NCBI GenBank assembly: GCA_010094045.1 | Contig: ML986615.1 | Location: forward strand, 186,001 to 250,000 | DNA: 64,000 nt | From: Lojkania enalia | Taxonomy: Eukaryota > Ascomycota > Dothideomycetes > Pleosporales | Direction of reading: 5' to 3' | Shown: piece by piece, positions 25,079 through 37,604 of the stretch | How positions within the stretch are numbered: the stretch's first letter is position 1 | How the letters are laid out: every line of letters begins with the position of its first letter | Notes under the pieces: model-generated | Told to the model about the DNA's origin: nothing | Databases searched by the model: none | The model's input: only the letters and a program-made list of their open reading frames with translations | Translations under genes and position numbers: made by a program

Positions 25079-25834
25079 CTAACTCAGGCGCTGGAGATAT
25101 CCTTGGGCGATCAGACGTTCCACATCCCCTTGACGTACGTAGAATTGGCTGTTCTTGGTCAAAGTTATAGCCCTTGATGATGTCAACCCCTTTCAAGATC
25201 GTGGATTGGATCAGTTTTTACTCACCCGTATTCCGTTTGGATCTCTCCCGCATCTTTAAGAACCCGAACGTCGATGAAAAGGTCCTTTGGCGGCTCGAGG
25301 CTGCCGGTAAGATCAATATCTGTCCATTGGCCTTTGTATGCAGCAAGTAGGTCACTATATTGTCGAACATATTCTTCTTCTTCGGGGCTAAGGCTGCTGG
25401 AGCTACCATTCGCGCCCATTAACGCGGAGCCATCCCCACCGGCCTTATTCGATTGCTGCTGCGCCTGTCTCTCTAGTACATCAATGCCGCTCCAGCACAT
25501 CTCTTCCAGTTTGTCTGATCGAACCCGGTGGTATGCTAGAAGACAGCGCTTGTTCCTGCGCATGCACAAGTGATTTACGAGGAGGGCACATGCGGTCGCA
25601 GGCTCGGTCGAGGGATTGAAAGACCCGGCAAAGGGCTCGAGGATAGCTGCAACATCTTTGTCTAAGTCACGGACCTCTCTTGTGACAGCGCGAACCATCT
25701 CTGTCTGATACGGGGGCAGGTGTGCGAGAGATTGGGTGCGTTTGGCGTGTTGCACCTACGACTTGTTAGCCACCTATTTAGCGCACAGCGTCGACACAGG
25801 GACACACCAGCTTATTTCCAATGTCACCGTACAT
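25079..25834 (-). CDS. psf1: DNA replication complex GINS subunit PSF1
   Basis: Three exons, 25834..25808, 25755..25226 and 25172..25079, encode 216 residues (yeast Psf1 is 208). Exon 1 gives MYGDIGNKL, the usual family N-terminus, then VQHAKRTQSL. The A-domain contains CLLAYHRVRSDKLEEMCW, the classic PSF1 signature. After an acidic/Ser linker come PPKDLFIDVRVLKDAGEI and the B-domain end ITLTKNSQFYVRQGDVERLI...GYLQRLS. The B-domain exon is short and easily missed, since the frame at 25226 runs into a stop; splicing GTGAGT to AAG restores it. PSF1 is one of four GINS subunits, joins Cdc45 and MCM2-7 in the CMG helicase, and is essential for origin firing and fork progression. The intact structure indicates a functional copy. 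Confidence 0.96.
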
Positions 25835-26495
25835 AATGCGCACTATTCGAAGCTGAGTTGTTCAAAGACCAAGAGCTGGTCAAGATGCATATAGTGCATG
25901 TAGATGGTGGGGTGTGGAACTTGTTAGGAACCTTGGAAATCGCGTCCCGCCCCCGGGCCTATTCCCAAAAGATCCGTTAGGTCACAACTCAACCTCTTTC
26001 CCTCAACGTCTGCGCACACCGTACTCTTCACACCTCTCTATCAACCACTCTTCAACCTCCTAAAGCAGAGCCGTTCACGCTTTGTTACCCACACACTACT
26101 TTCACCTCTTTGGAAGGCCGGCTATTGCATCCACCTCTAGCTTCAACGGTAAGATAAATGGCATTATTAGCATTCTCGCCGCAGACGTCGGAGCGTTCCT
26201 CCTTTTTAGAAGCCAGATGCGTGCCAATAATTCTCATGCTCTTCATATTTCGATACTAGATCGTCAGCCAAGTTTTTTTTTTTTTTTTTTAACAACGATC
26301 TATGCAATGTAAAAACTAAACGACGACGTTGGTCCTGCTGCTATCCAACCAGGTATGTCGATGGGTATTTCCTTGTAAACCAAAAAGCCATAACAAATGC
26401 CTTGAAATTTAGCACAAACTGCGTAGCCCTGTGCATGGTAAACCAAGGTTTCGGCCCTCCAAGCCAAGACTGTTTCCAGCTAACAACAGTCAAGT
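25835..26495. other. Intergenic: PSF1 promoter and 3' flank of HMG-box gene
   Basis: The part next to PSF1 (25.84-26.1 kb) is the likely promoter. A T run occurs at about 26273-26291. No gene seen. Confidence 0.5.
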
Positions 26496-28162
26496 CTACC
26501 CAGCGTGATCATCCATCCATTTGTCGAACTCCGATCCTTGCTCCAGCTGTGTAATGCTGGGGTCTGGTTGCCATGTCTCAGCATGATAGTCATTGTGTGG
26601 AGGAAGCAGGTTCGCAAGGCTGTCCTGCTCAAGCTCCCTTTCCATCATGGCGAGGTGACCATTTCGGAACTCGGGATGTCGCAGCATTGCTGGATTGATA
26701 TCGTGCTGGTGCTCGCCATCGAAATCTAATAGCATTGGGTCCACTTGGCTATCATCTCCAAGGGGAGTACCAGCAGGCGAATGCAGATGTTGCATCATAT
26801 CAGTAGCGTTACCCCCTGGTAGCCCCAACAGCACATGGCCTGGCGAAAACTGCATTGAGGAAACCGGGGTATCCATTCTTTGCATACGTGGATCTTCCAT
26901 GACTACTTCTTGCATAGTCATATTCGGTTGTATAGCCTGGAAATATTGCTGGCTGTAGACCTCATTAGGAACCATTGGCATCGACATCGGCCTTCCTTCG
27001 TAGGCCATATCCCAAGCAGACTTATTCATGCTATTGATGTTCTGACCATATGTGCGCTCGAAGAACTGAGGATGCGCGTAATTTGTCAGGTATCCAATGC
27101 TTCTCTCCGGCCTTTTGGATGATATGGCTCGCGATCTTCCCTGTCCGGGAGCCCATTCAACATCATCCAGATCGCTAATATCATCTTCATCCGAGTGGTC
27201 ACCTTTGCGTTTCTTCGATGACGCTGTAGTCGTTTTGCTCGGCGAAAATTTGTATGTGGGATGTGCATTCTGGTGGTTGATCCTTTCAATCTTGGCTAGT
27301 TCGTTATACAACTCGCGGATCTCAGCGGGCTCCATTGGCCAACTCTCTCCCGACACTGAAGACACAATTTGGTGATTATTCTGCAAACACCAGTGCTTTG
27401 TCCTTTCTGCATATGCGGATCGATATAACATGAATGAGTTCATCGGTCTTGTGACATATCCATTCCGTTTCTCGACTTCCTGACGTCTCACTTCCGCCGA
27501 TCGATTTACCCACTCTTCCATGTTGCGAACTGGGATGGAGGTCAAATCATTGGTCAGGACGCTCAGAGGAGCAGTCAATTTTGGTGTCCTGGGTTTTTCG
27601 CTTTTACCGGCTTTCGCTTTTTTCTTTGGGGTCGATTTCGGTTTCGGCCTGTCATTTACGGGTGAACTAGGTTGTGCGATAGTGCAACCACTCCGCGTTC
27701 GTCGACTAGAATTATCGTGCTCGGTAGCAGACGCCGGTGTTGGAGGCGATCCGGAATACATTCCTGCATTGTTCTTCTCGACGTCAGCTCCTCCAATACC
27801 TCCCTCTTCTGTGCTTTTAACTCACCGGAACTTCGTTGGATTGCCCTTCACGCTGGTAGTACGTGGGCCCCGGACCGTAGCCCTCCTAAGATTGGTGAGT
27901 GTCTTGAGAATAGTAATAGCGTGATTAAGCTTACATATTGAATACCTAGTCCTACATTCAGACTATCGTAGTCTTCGGCGTGCGATACCGGCAAGGATTG
28001 CGGGCCCGGGGAACCGTATGCCGAGTTATGACGCTGCGGCTCTTCAAAAGGATAGTTGTCGCCTGCATTGAATCTGGAGATGTGATGGAGTCCCGCTTGT
28101 ATTTCTGTATTGATGTTGGGCGGTGTTGGCGGATGGCAAGGCACAAGGGTCTCAGACTCCAT
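26496..28162 (-). CDS. HMG-box transcription factor (MATA_HMG/Ste11-like)
   Basis: Three exons, 28162..27935, 27885..27826 (60 nt) and 27773..26496, all in phase 0, encode 521 residues. The start ATG at 28162 has a strong context (CCGCCATGGAG); the frame upstream has only a TTG. The HMG box lies at about residues 202-273: YVTRPMNSFMLYRSAYAERT...NNHQIVSSVSGESWPMEP...YNELAKIERINHQNAHPTYKFSP. The extended end (HPTYKFSPSK) and the SGESW turn fit the MATA_HMG type found in mating-type and Ste11-like factors rather than chromatin HMGB proteins. A basic Lys/Pro-rich segment precedes the box and a KKRKG cluster follows it, a likely nuclear localisation signal. The C-terminus is Met/Gln/Pro-rich with acidic patches, plausible for transactivation. 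A role in sexual development is inference from family, and this is not itself in a recognisable mating-type locus (no alpha-box or SLA2/APN2 neighbours). Confidence 0.9.
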
Positions 28163-31100
28163 GGCGGAGAAAAGCTTCGGCACCAGGTAAGTCAATGTTG
28201 TCAATGGATCAAATTAACAGCTGAGGAGTTGCTTTGAAGAGATCAGATTCGCGCTCAATGCTCCCGACTCACTCCGAAACGAATGGCGAACGCGAAGATG
28301 TGTCGACGAGGAGTAATCCCAAGAACTTTTGGATAGACCGCCACGCGCCTGGAGAGGTGAGACCTGTTCTATAATAGAGAAGTGCCCAGGAATACCAAGA
28401 GCCTCTCTAACCGCGCGATCAGCCTCCTTTCGCGCTTCTGGAAGGCGTCAAGAATGGATGTTTTGACTCAGATACAGAGGCTGCGCCTGTACGTCAGCAA
28501 CAGAACATGGACGCTATACACGGTTTGCTACATAACACAACTGTGCATAGTAGACGTTAAAGAGATCAGGAACGAACCTATTGCAGCTACCCGTTCTTCA
28601 CCGGCGAACTTTCCAGTTTCTAAGCAATCAGTTTGAGTGAGTGGAGGAAAACAGGCGTTCGCGTCGGACAGAACGTGGAGTGTCTGGGTTTTGGTGATTC
28701 AACTCGTTTCTTTGTCGAGGGGCAGCGGCTTGGGCAGGCGCGAGGAGGCAAATTGAGCAGCAGCACTTCTTTGTCCCATGGGGTGAGTCCCTAACTGGTA
28801 TTTGTAGCGATAGATGAGGCTCCAGATGAAACTGCTATCATCTGCCCGCTTGCTGAAAACGAACAAAGAAGGCCGGATTCGTGAGACCTCTGGGGCTTGC
28901 CACATCAAGAAGTGAATATTGTTTTTGGACAGAGTACTCTCGAGTTGGAGAGTTTAGCGGAAAGGGTGAGAACCTATGATGGTGGATTGTCACTCGTTTC
29001 AACGTCCCAAATATCGAGTGTGGCTGCAGTCGGTGTGATTGCAAACGGCTCGTAGCTCTGGCTCATAATTGTGGTGGAGCCTAGACTTGATGAGACCCTA
29101 TGGGGGGACGTTTTCGACTTTTCTATTACGGACTTCACGCCCAGCCGTGGCTAGCAATCTACTGGTCACCAAATGAGTGATAATAATTATGTAGCCTAGG
29201 TACTCTAAGGTATAGACGGTAACATCTCCTTGTATGGGCGCCCCTGAGCCCAAGAGCGTGTAGGGTGACACAAATCTTGATCCCACATTCCTCAGGCCAA
29301 TACCAGCGATGCGTAACCACAACCCGCGAAAGCTAATCAAAGTCCAGCACGGCCATTGTCTCACGGTCAGTTCGGCCCTATTTGTTTTGCTTTCCATAGG
29401 TGACAATAGCGGTAAATCTGAACCAAGCTTCGCCCTGCAGCGGATGGTTGCATGAAAATTAGATCAGCAACCTGCTCAAGCGAAGCAGGCTATGGGGGCG
29501 ATAGATGTACTTTAGCCTAGATTCGCCGTGGCCTTGCTATTGCGGAATGAACACCAGGCGAATATTTACTTCAGGGCCATTGGTAGCTATATATGCAACT
29601 ACCCCACAAATGTGTCTCAAGACGGTTGACTAGAGTCGGCAAATATGATGCGGTGGAAGCAGTCGGTTTCCCGATATCCTGGGACAGCTCTAGGGGAGCA
29701 TTTCTAGAGTCAAAATTCGCCATGAAGACCTTCTCATTAGCATATCCGTAGCAGTACAACAACGTCAAGGCAGATGCCAAGACTTGCAATCGTTAGTATG
29801 CTGTCCTTGTCGCATGCATCTAAATCTTGGCTGCTTCCGGTCGATGCTCCAATCTGCGCCCGGAGTGTCCTCCCTGTCCGGGCACCGCCTAGAATGAAAG
29901 CTATGACACAAGCGGCCGGCTACCAAGCACCGTGAAGCTGTGTAACAAATACCTCTCGCCCGACAATTGATTGGATTAGACAAACGAGCAAGGAGCTTAA
30001 CAAGCGGGCAAGAATAGGGATAGTATGCTTCGCTTGCGTTTATTTTGCTCCGTGTGAATCAGGGGCTGGGATGGGTGCTGTTGGGAGCAAAATGGGCTCA
30101 CCGGACGCCCAAAAACGAGGCAAAATTCCAATAAGATGAATGAAATTCTGCGTAAGATTTTGTTGCGAGCACCTATTGCAGCTATGTAGGTATTCATACA
30201 TCAACATGTCCTTCGAGGGTGAGTGAGGTCATGGAGACTGAAAATGTAACTCGGCATGTGAGTACGAATGAAGGTGTTTCAGAACGCCAATCCGAACATG
30301 CTGTAGTGGGCGCAATGGCCGTCTCGATGGCATTTGACAGCTTATCCTTAGGTACGACTGCGCTAGGCATACACACTGCTTCTCATTTTAAGATTTGACA
30401 CACCCCGGTGATGCAATCGGGACATCTCTTCAACCCTATAGGCGCTATTCCGCCCAAAGTATCCCGATCATCATGATAACCGGGCGATAGACCCACTCGT
30501 ATTTCGTTCATTTCATTTGGCACGCTCTCAGTATAGATGTCAATGATATGCGTTTGCTAAGGTCCGTTTTGTCAAACGATGCTACCATGGTACCGAACCA
30601 GGGCTCTAGGATCCTAAACTAGGCTCGAGGTAGTCTGCGAGTCATCCATCTTTGCCTCAGCCCATCGATATCATTCTTTATCATCGTTTGCACTCTCGGA
30701 ATAGGGAGCTCGTTCCAGTTACCGCCCTATCTGCACCCACGTCAACCCTGTGTCCATTTGTATCGTGCAGAATGCACGTGGGCATTTGTTTGTTTCACAA
30801 AACGTTCTGATCCAAATAGATGGTGATTGAAAAGCAACAATGTCATTTTTGATAAGAGTAATTGTACGGTTATTGGGTTATTGTTTGCTTTGTAGGGTCT
30901 CCACGACCCTTCTCAAGCCAATATATTGGCATACAACATACCTTTGGTCCAGATTCATTCGCTAACTGAGCGCCAGTTAAAGTGACAGATAAGCTACGCT
31001 TAACGTATTAGGCCATCGGCCTTCTTATATAATAAAATCTATCAGATAGGTTAACTGGGTATTGAAACTAACTTGCACTCTTCTATAGTGTCGAATCTAC

Positions 31101-32090
31101 GCTAGGTATTACACACCGTGTTTGGACGGTTAGACGCTCCTCTAGTGTAAATGCAGGAGGATAATTGCAGGAAATTGTGGTATAGTCTCAGAATAGATGA
31201 AACAAATATTTTAGTACGACTAAGGTATTCTCTTTTTTACTAAAGTGCGGCTATTAATCGATCATTTTCAAAACACTTGTCAGTAGCATTGCCCTGGTTT
31301 CAAACAGCTAGTCAATAACAAGCTAATGGATATTTTCACCTATTAATGACTAGCAAAATCAGGGACATTTTGGACTGTAAAAGTCTAACTAGGAAAACTG
31401 TAGTAATAGAGCAGGTAAAAGTAAGCATCTAAGAATAATTATAAAATAACAAATTAGATTGCTTTACTGATGTGATTCTTCCATTGCGATGAGCTGTGAA
31501 GCTGCAAATTTAGCTTACTAACCCCCTCGCCCTATATGGCGAAAGACGCTTATGTCCCGAAGAAAACGATAGTTATTTCAACCTCAGTGACTTTAAGCTA
31601 CGCACACATTCTTGTCATTGGTAATAAACTATAGACACTATATTTAGATAGTTCTTAAGCTACATAGCAGGTTGTATCTAAAGATCACAGAAAAGTTAAT
31701 GGTCCAGTATCTAGATTAGTGCTCAACGAGCTTTAGTCCTACGATACTATTTCCGCCACAGCAACACCGTTTTGATATTTTGCTAGTTAAAATCAGGCAT
31801 ATCTCCTTCCACAAAGCATAAGGTATTATTATATAGCATTTAAGGGCATTACCTGTGGTGAATATGGCGTAAAGCGCATATCCGCGACGGAGGTTAGTAC
31901 ATCTGACACGCCAGAGCTACAGAAGCGGACAAGGCAGTACGCTTATGCAACTCCGATGTTAACGCCCCAATGTCTGAGACCACAAGTTAGTGTAACTCTA
32001 AATGTGCGTAAATCATCCTTTGCTCATTACTAACTTAGAAAGATATGCAAACAGGAAAGCTTAACAAAGGAGGTACGGAAGTCCAACGAG
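28163..32090. other. 3.9-kb gene-poor, partly AT-rich region
   Basis: No supported gene. 28163 to about 29.1 kb probably holds the HMG-gene promoter. From about 30.8 to 32.08 kb the base composition turns AT-rich with many TA-containing words, unlike the left flank; no transposon protein remnant was recognised in it. This marks the edge of the accessory island. Confidence 0.5.
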
Positions 32091-35000
32091 TTAAAGAGTT
32101 TCCGTGCCCCTATCGAATGTGACGCCACCATTCTCGAGTAGCAGCCTTATTATCGCCTCGTGGCCTCGTGCTGAAGCCGCCTGGAGTGCGTTGCCGTAGT
32201 GTCCACCCTGCGCGTTGACCTCGGCGCCTTTATCAAGCAGCAGCTTTACAATCGCCTTGCTGCCTCTCCACGAAGCCGCCTGGAGTGCGTTGCCGTAGTG
32301 TTGATCCTGCCCGTTGACATCTGCGCCTTTATCAACTAGCAGCTTCACAATCGCCGCGTGGCCTCTCAGTGAAGCCGTATAGAGTGCGTTGCCGTAGTGT
32401 CCACGCTGCGCATTAACGTCTGCGCCATTATCGAGCAGCAGCTTCACAACCGCCTCGTGGCCTTCAAATGAAGCCGCCTGGAGTGCGTTGCCGTAGTGCC
32501 CACCCTGTGGGTTGACGTCGGCGCCACTCTTGATCAGCAGCTCCACAGTCGTCTCGTGGCCTTCTGCTGAAGCCGCCTGGAGTGTGTTGCCGTACCATCC
32601 ACCCTGCGCGTTGACGTTAGCGCCATTATCGAGCAACAGCTTCACAATCGCCTTGTGGCCTCGTGCTGAAGCAGCCTGGAGTGCGTTGCCGTAGTGTCCA
32701 CTTTGCGCGTTGACATCTGCGCCCTTCTCAACTAGCAGCTTCACGATCGCCTCGTGGCCTCCTCCTGAAGCCGCCTGGAGTGCGTTGCCGCATAATCCAC
32801 CCTGCACGTTGATCTTAGCGCCATTCTCGACCAGTAGCTTCACAGTCGCCTCGTGGCCTCGTGCTGAAGCCGCCTGGAGTGCATTGCCGTAGAAGCCGCC
32901 CTGCGTGCTGACGTCGGCGCCGCTCTTGGCCAGCAGCTTCACAGTCACCTCGTGGCCTCCTGCTGAAGCCGCCTGAAGTGCGTTGCCGTAGAAGCCGCCT
33001 TGTGCATTGACGTTGGCGCCATTCTCGATCAGCGGCTTCACAACCGCCTCGTGGCCTCCTGTTGAAGCCGCCTGGAGTGCGTTGCCGTAGTATCCGCCCT
33101 GTGCGTTGACGTTGGCACCACACTCAATCAACAGCTTCATAATCGCCTCGTGACCTCCAGCTGAAGCCGCCTGGAGTGTGTTGCCGTACCATCCACCCCG
33201 CGTGTTGACGTCGGCGCCCTTCTCGAGCAGTAGCTTGACTATCCTTTTTAAGCCAGAGAGGCTTGCGTAATACAACGGGGATGGAAGTGACTCTAGGTCC
33301 TTCTGGAAATCAGGCTTGAGCCATGGTTTATCTGGATCATGGATTCGAAGCCAGTGCAAATACGCGTCTTTTTTCTCCCAGAATAGAACCATCGCCTCTT
33401 GAGAATACCCCTCCATCTGCTCCCCCGTAGATTGAGCATGCTCTATCCAGAATCTAGCCGAGTAATCTGCTAGCCTAAACTCTTTTGCATTGTCGTTGCA
33501 CATAATCTTGCATCCCTGAAATTGGAGAAGGTATCCAAGGCAGCTCCTTGCTATAGCGTTATGGCATGCGGCATGTTGCATACCGTATTGTGCTGCTGAG
33601 CCTTTTCCGATCCTGTCTGAGAGGAGATACTCTTTGACAGAGTAGTGCGCAAGCGCCACGACTTGCCTTGCTCGCCCTGGCTTTCCGTCTTCCTCATCCG
33701 TGGTCATGGTGACAAGACTAGAGCAGATATCTAAAACATCCAGCGGATCTTCTAGAACCTCGTCGTAATTGAACTTGGCTTCATCCTCTAAATCGATGGC
33801 TACTATTTCAGCAACTTCGTCTACCGAGAGCGGCCGAGCCGAGAATGTTAGCCATCGTAGAATAGGGACGGCGTACTGAGCATCAGCTTCGCTGATTTCC
33901 GAAAGAATGCGATCATATGTCTTGTCCAGCGTCGGGGGAAGCGTTGCAAGCGATTTCCGTAGCGCTGCTCGAGTACGACACTCCCCCAACGCATCCAACT
34001 GGCAAACAGCCCATCGGAACCTGTATTAGTCATCAGTCCTGCATGTTCAGGCGAGAGTAAGACAACATCCGTACATTCCCTGCGCTCCTTTCATAAGAGC
34101 AGCCTCGATGTCTTGCCTGAGAACAGGGTCTTTTCCCCACCTACTCAGTTGCTTTTCGTCAGACAACCGTTGCCGCACATATTTCTGTATGTCTCTGTCT
34201 ACTAGCTCGCTTTGGAGGCAGACTACATTTTGCTGGCGTATAAACGTCTCTAATGAACTGTCGATGTCTCGTTCTCTGCGGCTAGTCAGGAGTGTGTGCG
34301 AATTCTGAAGCTGCCATGCGGACATTGTCTCGAGGATGTCCATCAGCGCCGGCCGCTCGGAACACTCATCAAGAGCATCGAGGATGATATAAACGTGTGG
34401 AGACTCCTGCATCATCTGTTGCAACACTTTTAAGAGTGTATGCAGCGAGGGCCGCTGCCCATTCTCACAAGAGGAGAACAGCATGTCAAGGCTTGTTGGG
34501 ATCTTAACGCACTGCTGTGAGAGCTGGCAGATCAAGGAGCGCACCATTAGCTCCAGATTTTGCTTCTGCACGTCGTTGAAATCGAAGAAAAAGTACGCAA
34601 CCACCTTGCTAGGGTCGCCGCCGCAGTGTTGAAGTACATTCTGGAGAATAGCCGAGCTGAGGATAGTTTTGCCGCATCCTGGAATACCATGTAACCAGAG
34701 AAACGATGCAGCACTCGTCTTCCACTGCGCGTACTGGTCGCTCTCGAGAAACCAAAGCCCGGTATCGTCTTGACGTTGTTTAAGCGCTTTCTGGTAGTTT
34801 ATAGAAGGATCCGGTGCAGATAGCAACTTGTGTATCTTCACGAGCTTTACATCTATGTATTGCGAATTAGTGAAAGTCATGCAGACTGACTATAAGTTAT
34901 TCACCTCTAAGCGGTTGCAGGGTAGATAATGCGGCGGTGTGATAGAACGTTAGCGTTGCGATGTAGTTTCGTAAGATCTTTGTAATATTCTCGACTTTGT

Positions 35001-35358
35001 CCTCTTGATGTAGGCTTACTATTGCCTTCTTACTCTTTGTCCGCCAGCTGTCGTTGGAGGCCGGCAGCGTCTTTGCAAGAATAGCGTCTAGCTGCGCGAT
35101 CTGTTCTCGACACCCCCCGACTATATGCATGAGAGCATCTCTGGTGCCGGTATCTACTGAGCCCGCCTTGACATCTCGACTAATATTCTGCAGCGTGGTG
35201 CTCAGGACAGGCAGCTCAGTATTGATGTGGCGAAGTGACTCCGGCAGTTCTCCCGCAGCAGAATGAAACTCGTCGAGACGACGAATCACCTTCATGCTAA
35301 AGTCAACAAGCTGAACTATGCTAGCAACGACGCTGACGGCGGCGAGACCCTCGGCCAT
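32091..35358 (-). CDS. NLR-like protein: SesA-like N-terminus, NACHT NTPase, 12 ankyrin repeats
   Basis: Three exons, 35358..34905, 34852..34075 and 34020..32091, encode 1053 residues. Both joints split codons and rebuild conserved sequence; the second gives QGMFRWAVCQLDALGECRT, typical of fungal NACHT proteins. Residues 1-150 are a helical N-terminal domain (MAEGLAAVSVVASIVQLVDF) like the SesA/NACHT_N class. The NACHT domain has an intact Walker A, GIPGCGKT (207-214), and Walker B, ILDALDE (308-314), followed by a winged-helix-like region with LPPTLDKTYDRIL. From about residue 661 to the end are 12 ankyrin-type repeats of 33 residues with consensus YGNALQAASARGHEAIVKLL. Fungal NLRs of this build act in non-self recognition and regulated cell death, with the repeats as sensor and the N-terminus as effector or adaptor; that role is inferred. 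The repeats are very similar to each other, a sign of recent reshuffling. No stops or frameshifts, so it looks functional. A decayed transposon lies just upstream. Confidence 0.93.
32110..33272 (-). repeat. Tandem 99-bp coding repeat (ankyrin array)
   Basis: About twelve copies of a 99-bp unit inside the NLR gene, recognisable by the recurring GCCGCCTGGAGTGCGTTGCC (plus-strand) word. Several neighbouring units are nearly identical at DNA level, including silent positions, which implies unequal crossing over or gene conversion rather than ancient divergence. Confidence 0.93.
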
Positions 35359-35589
35359 TATCGCATAGCCTGTTGTTCGTTCACACGACCCCGGCGGGTC
35401 ACAAAGATTGCAAGGCTCGTATGTTTGTAGATGGTAGCGGAGAAGCCAGAGAATTGATCCAGATCGGAAATCGCATAAGCTCGGCTATATAGTTCCTGCA
35501 CACCCGCACCAACATGCGTATCCACCTAATAATCGCGAATAGGCAATTCAACTAGCTATCAGCAATTACTACGCAGGTCACTATCCTAT

Positions 35590-37140
35590 CTAAGGAGCTG
35601 CGGCGAAGGCCTACAACGTCCCTGAATCGACCCTACGAAATCGCCGGAATGGCGCGACAAATCGCGCGACCAGCCACCAACACCAACAGCGGCTAACCTC
35701 TAAGCAAGAGGAATTCCTAGTTGAATGGATGCTTGAAGAAGACGCGCGCTCCTTCCCCCCTTTACATGCTCGAACTGGCGAGATAGCTAATCGAACCTTA
35801 CGAATGAGCAGCGATGGAAAACTGATTGGCAAGCCCTAGCTATTACATACTATCAAGCGGAATTCGCGCGTAGCCTCCGTAGTAGGCAAGAAGATTGAGG
35901 CCTCTAGAACTGCTGCGGCTACGCTTAAGTAGCTGCGCGCCTTCGTAGAACTCTATGAGCGTACGCGACACAGGCTGGGCGTATGGCTGGAAGATATCTA
36001 TAATATAGATGAGATTGGTATCGCACTTGGCGTATACACATATACTCTAGTCCTTGCTAACTCATCATAAAGAAGGCATATATTAAATCGCTAGAGGGTT
36101 GTAAGTAGGTATTAATAATTGAATGTGTACTAGCTATGGGTAGGCGATTATAGTACCTAGTTATCTTTAAAGGTAAGAGCTTATAACCTACCTAGTTTAT
36201 AGCTAACTCAATACTAGATTAGCTATATACTACTTTAGAGAATGGCTGGACGTTGTACGCGATTAGCACTGAGTAGCTATAGCGTATTTTTATACCTTAA
36301 ACAGCTGTCGCCAGCTCGCAGCACCACCTATTACTAGTAGACGGCTATAACGGCTATATTAATATCGAGTTCTAATAGCTTTGTAAATAGAATCGAATCG
36401 AGCTTCTATATCTACCTGCGTATTCCTTATATATTCTATAGCCTATAGATTCGGTACTTTTTCGTTTATTAAGTCGAATTATTAATTGTAAATTTAGGCT
36501 TTAGTAGCCCTTTACAATAGTGCTTGCAGAGAAAGAACGCTTTATATAGAACTATAACTACACTAGAGATAAAATCCATTCTAAGTATTCTATTCGAGCT
36601 AGCTAATAAGACAGGCCTCTACCCATTAAATATTAATCTAGTAATCCAATCTTCACAGGTTTAAGGCCGGCCTAGCCAGCCCAGCCAGCCTATAACACCC
36701 CTACAGCCTACATCAGCTATTACACCCTTTATAATACACCTCAGAGCGCCCAAGATCTCTATTGCACGCAGCAGCAGCTTCAGAAATCTAAAAATATTAC
36801 TTACACGGCTCGGCTAGTCTTTTATAAAGCTAGTAAGACTATATCGGCTGCAAATGCCAGGGAAGCACTAATAGAAGTAGAAAACCTACGCCTCAAGCGC
36901 CACCCAGAGGCTGCTGGCACTTCAAAGCCGTGTGAGAAGGTTCAAATTGACCCATAAGAGAGGTTTTCAAATATTGAGAATATCAAGAAGGCTTAGAACC
37001 AATCATGTGCTAAGCAGGCTCGTAGAAGGGCGATTTCTACAGGGGAGGCTGTTGCTGAAGCGGCAGCGGCTACTGCAGTCGCAACTCTCAAATCTATGTG
37101 CAATCAGTGGCAATTACCTTGCAAATTACTTCATTATATG
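35590..37140 (+). mobile_element. Degenerate pogo/Fot1-type DNA transposon (transposase pseudogene)
   Basis: Plus-strand reading frames with many stops and shifts match a pogo-superfamily transposase in order. About 35605-35835: helix-turn-helix and CENP-B-like part (KAYNVPESTLRNRRNG, TSKQEEFLVEWMLEEDARSF, HARTGEIANRTLR). About 35990-36035: first catalytic Asp region, NIDEIGIALGVYT. About 36245-36430: NGWTLYAISTE, LLLVDGYNGYINIEF and NRIELLYLPAYS, corresponding to the second Asp block. About 36770-37100: the Lys/Ala-rich C-terminus (LKRHPEAAGTSKP, ERFSNIENIKKA). Stops and TA-rich decay are concentrated in the middle, consistent with RIP-type C-to-T mutation followed by drift. Terminal inverted repeats were not delimited, so the ends given are those of recognisable coding remnants. 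It cannot encode an active transposase. Confidence 0.85.
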
Positions 37141-37604
37141 GTGTTTTAGTAGGGTGGCTGCGCGGGAACTATATAGCCGAATTCACAAGTATTAGAAATT
37201 GCCAAAGGGATTCCAAACGGCGATATCTGAACCAATGCTTCGGAATATGTTCATAAGAAAACTGCAATAGCAATGCTAGCCAATAAAATTATAAAATCAA
37301 CGACAGGGGACAAGTTAATCAGGTCATGGTGGGCTAAAGGTGTCTTTTACCTTTGTCCTTCAATACAAAGAGTGTCACGGAGGCGCAATTAGAAACATGA
37401 CTTTGGCGCGTCTCACAGAGCGGCCACAAAGACTCCTTTGTTTCACTCGACGGACTGGCTTTTGTGGTGGCGGTGACGTAAAAGAATACAAGCAATAGCC
37501 TTCCTTTTGTTGAATCAGGAACCTTCAAGGGTGATCTGGCTCAATATACAATCCTACAAGTTCTGCACATACTTTCATAAGTAGAAATTTTCATTTCGGT
37601 CGCC

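Noticed and set aside
32512..33123. Frames within the NLR gene on the plus strand and in a shifted minus frame
   Set aside because: Repeat-derived shadows of the ankyrin array.
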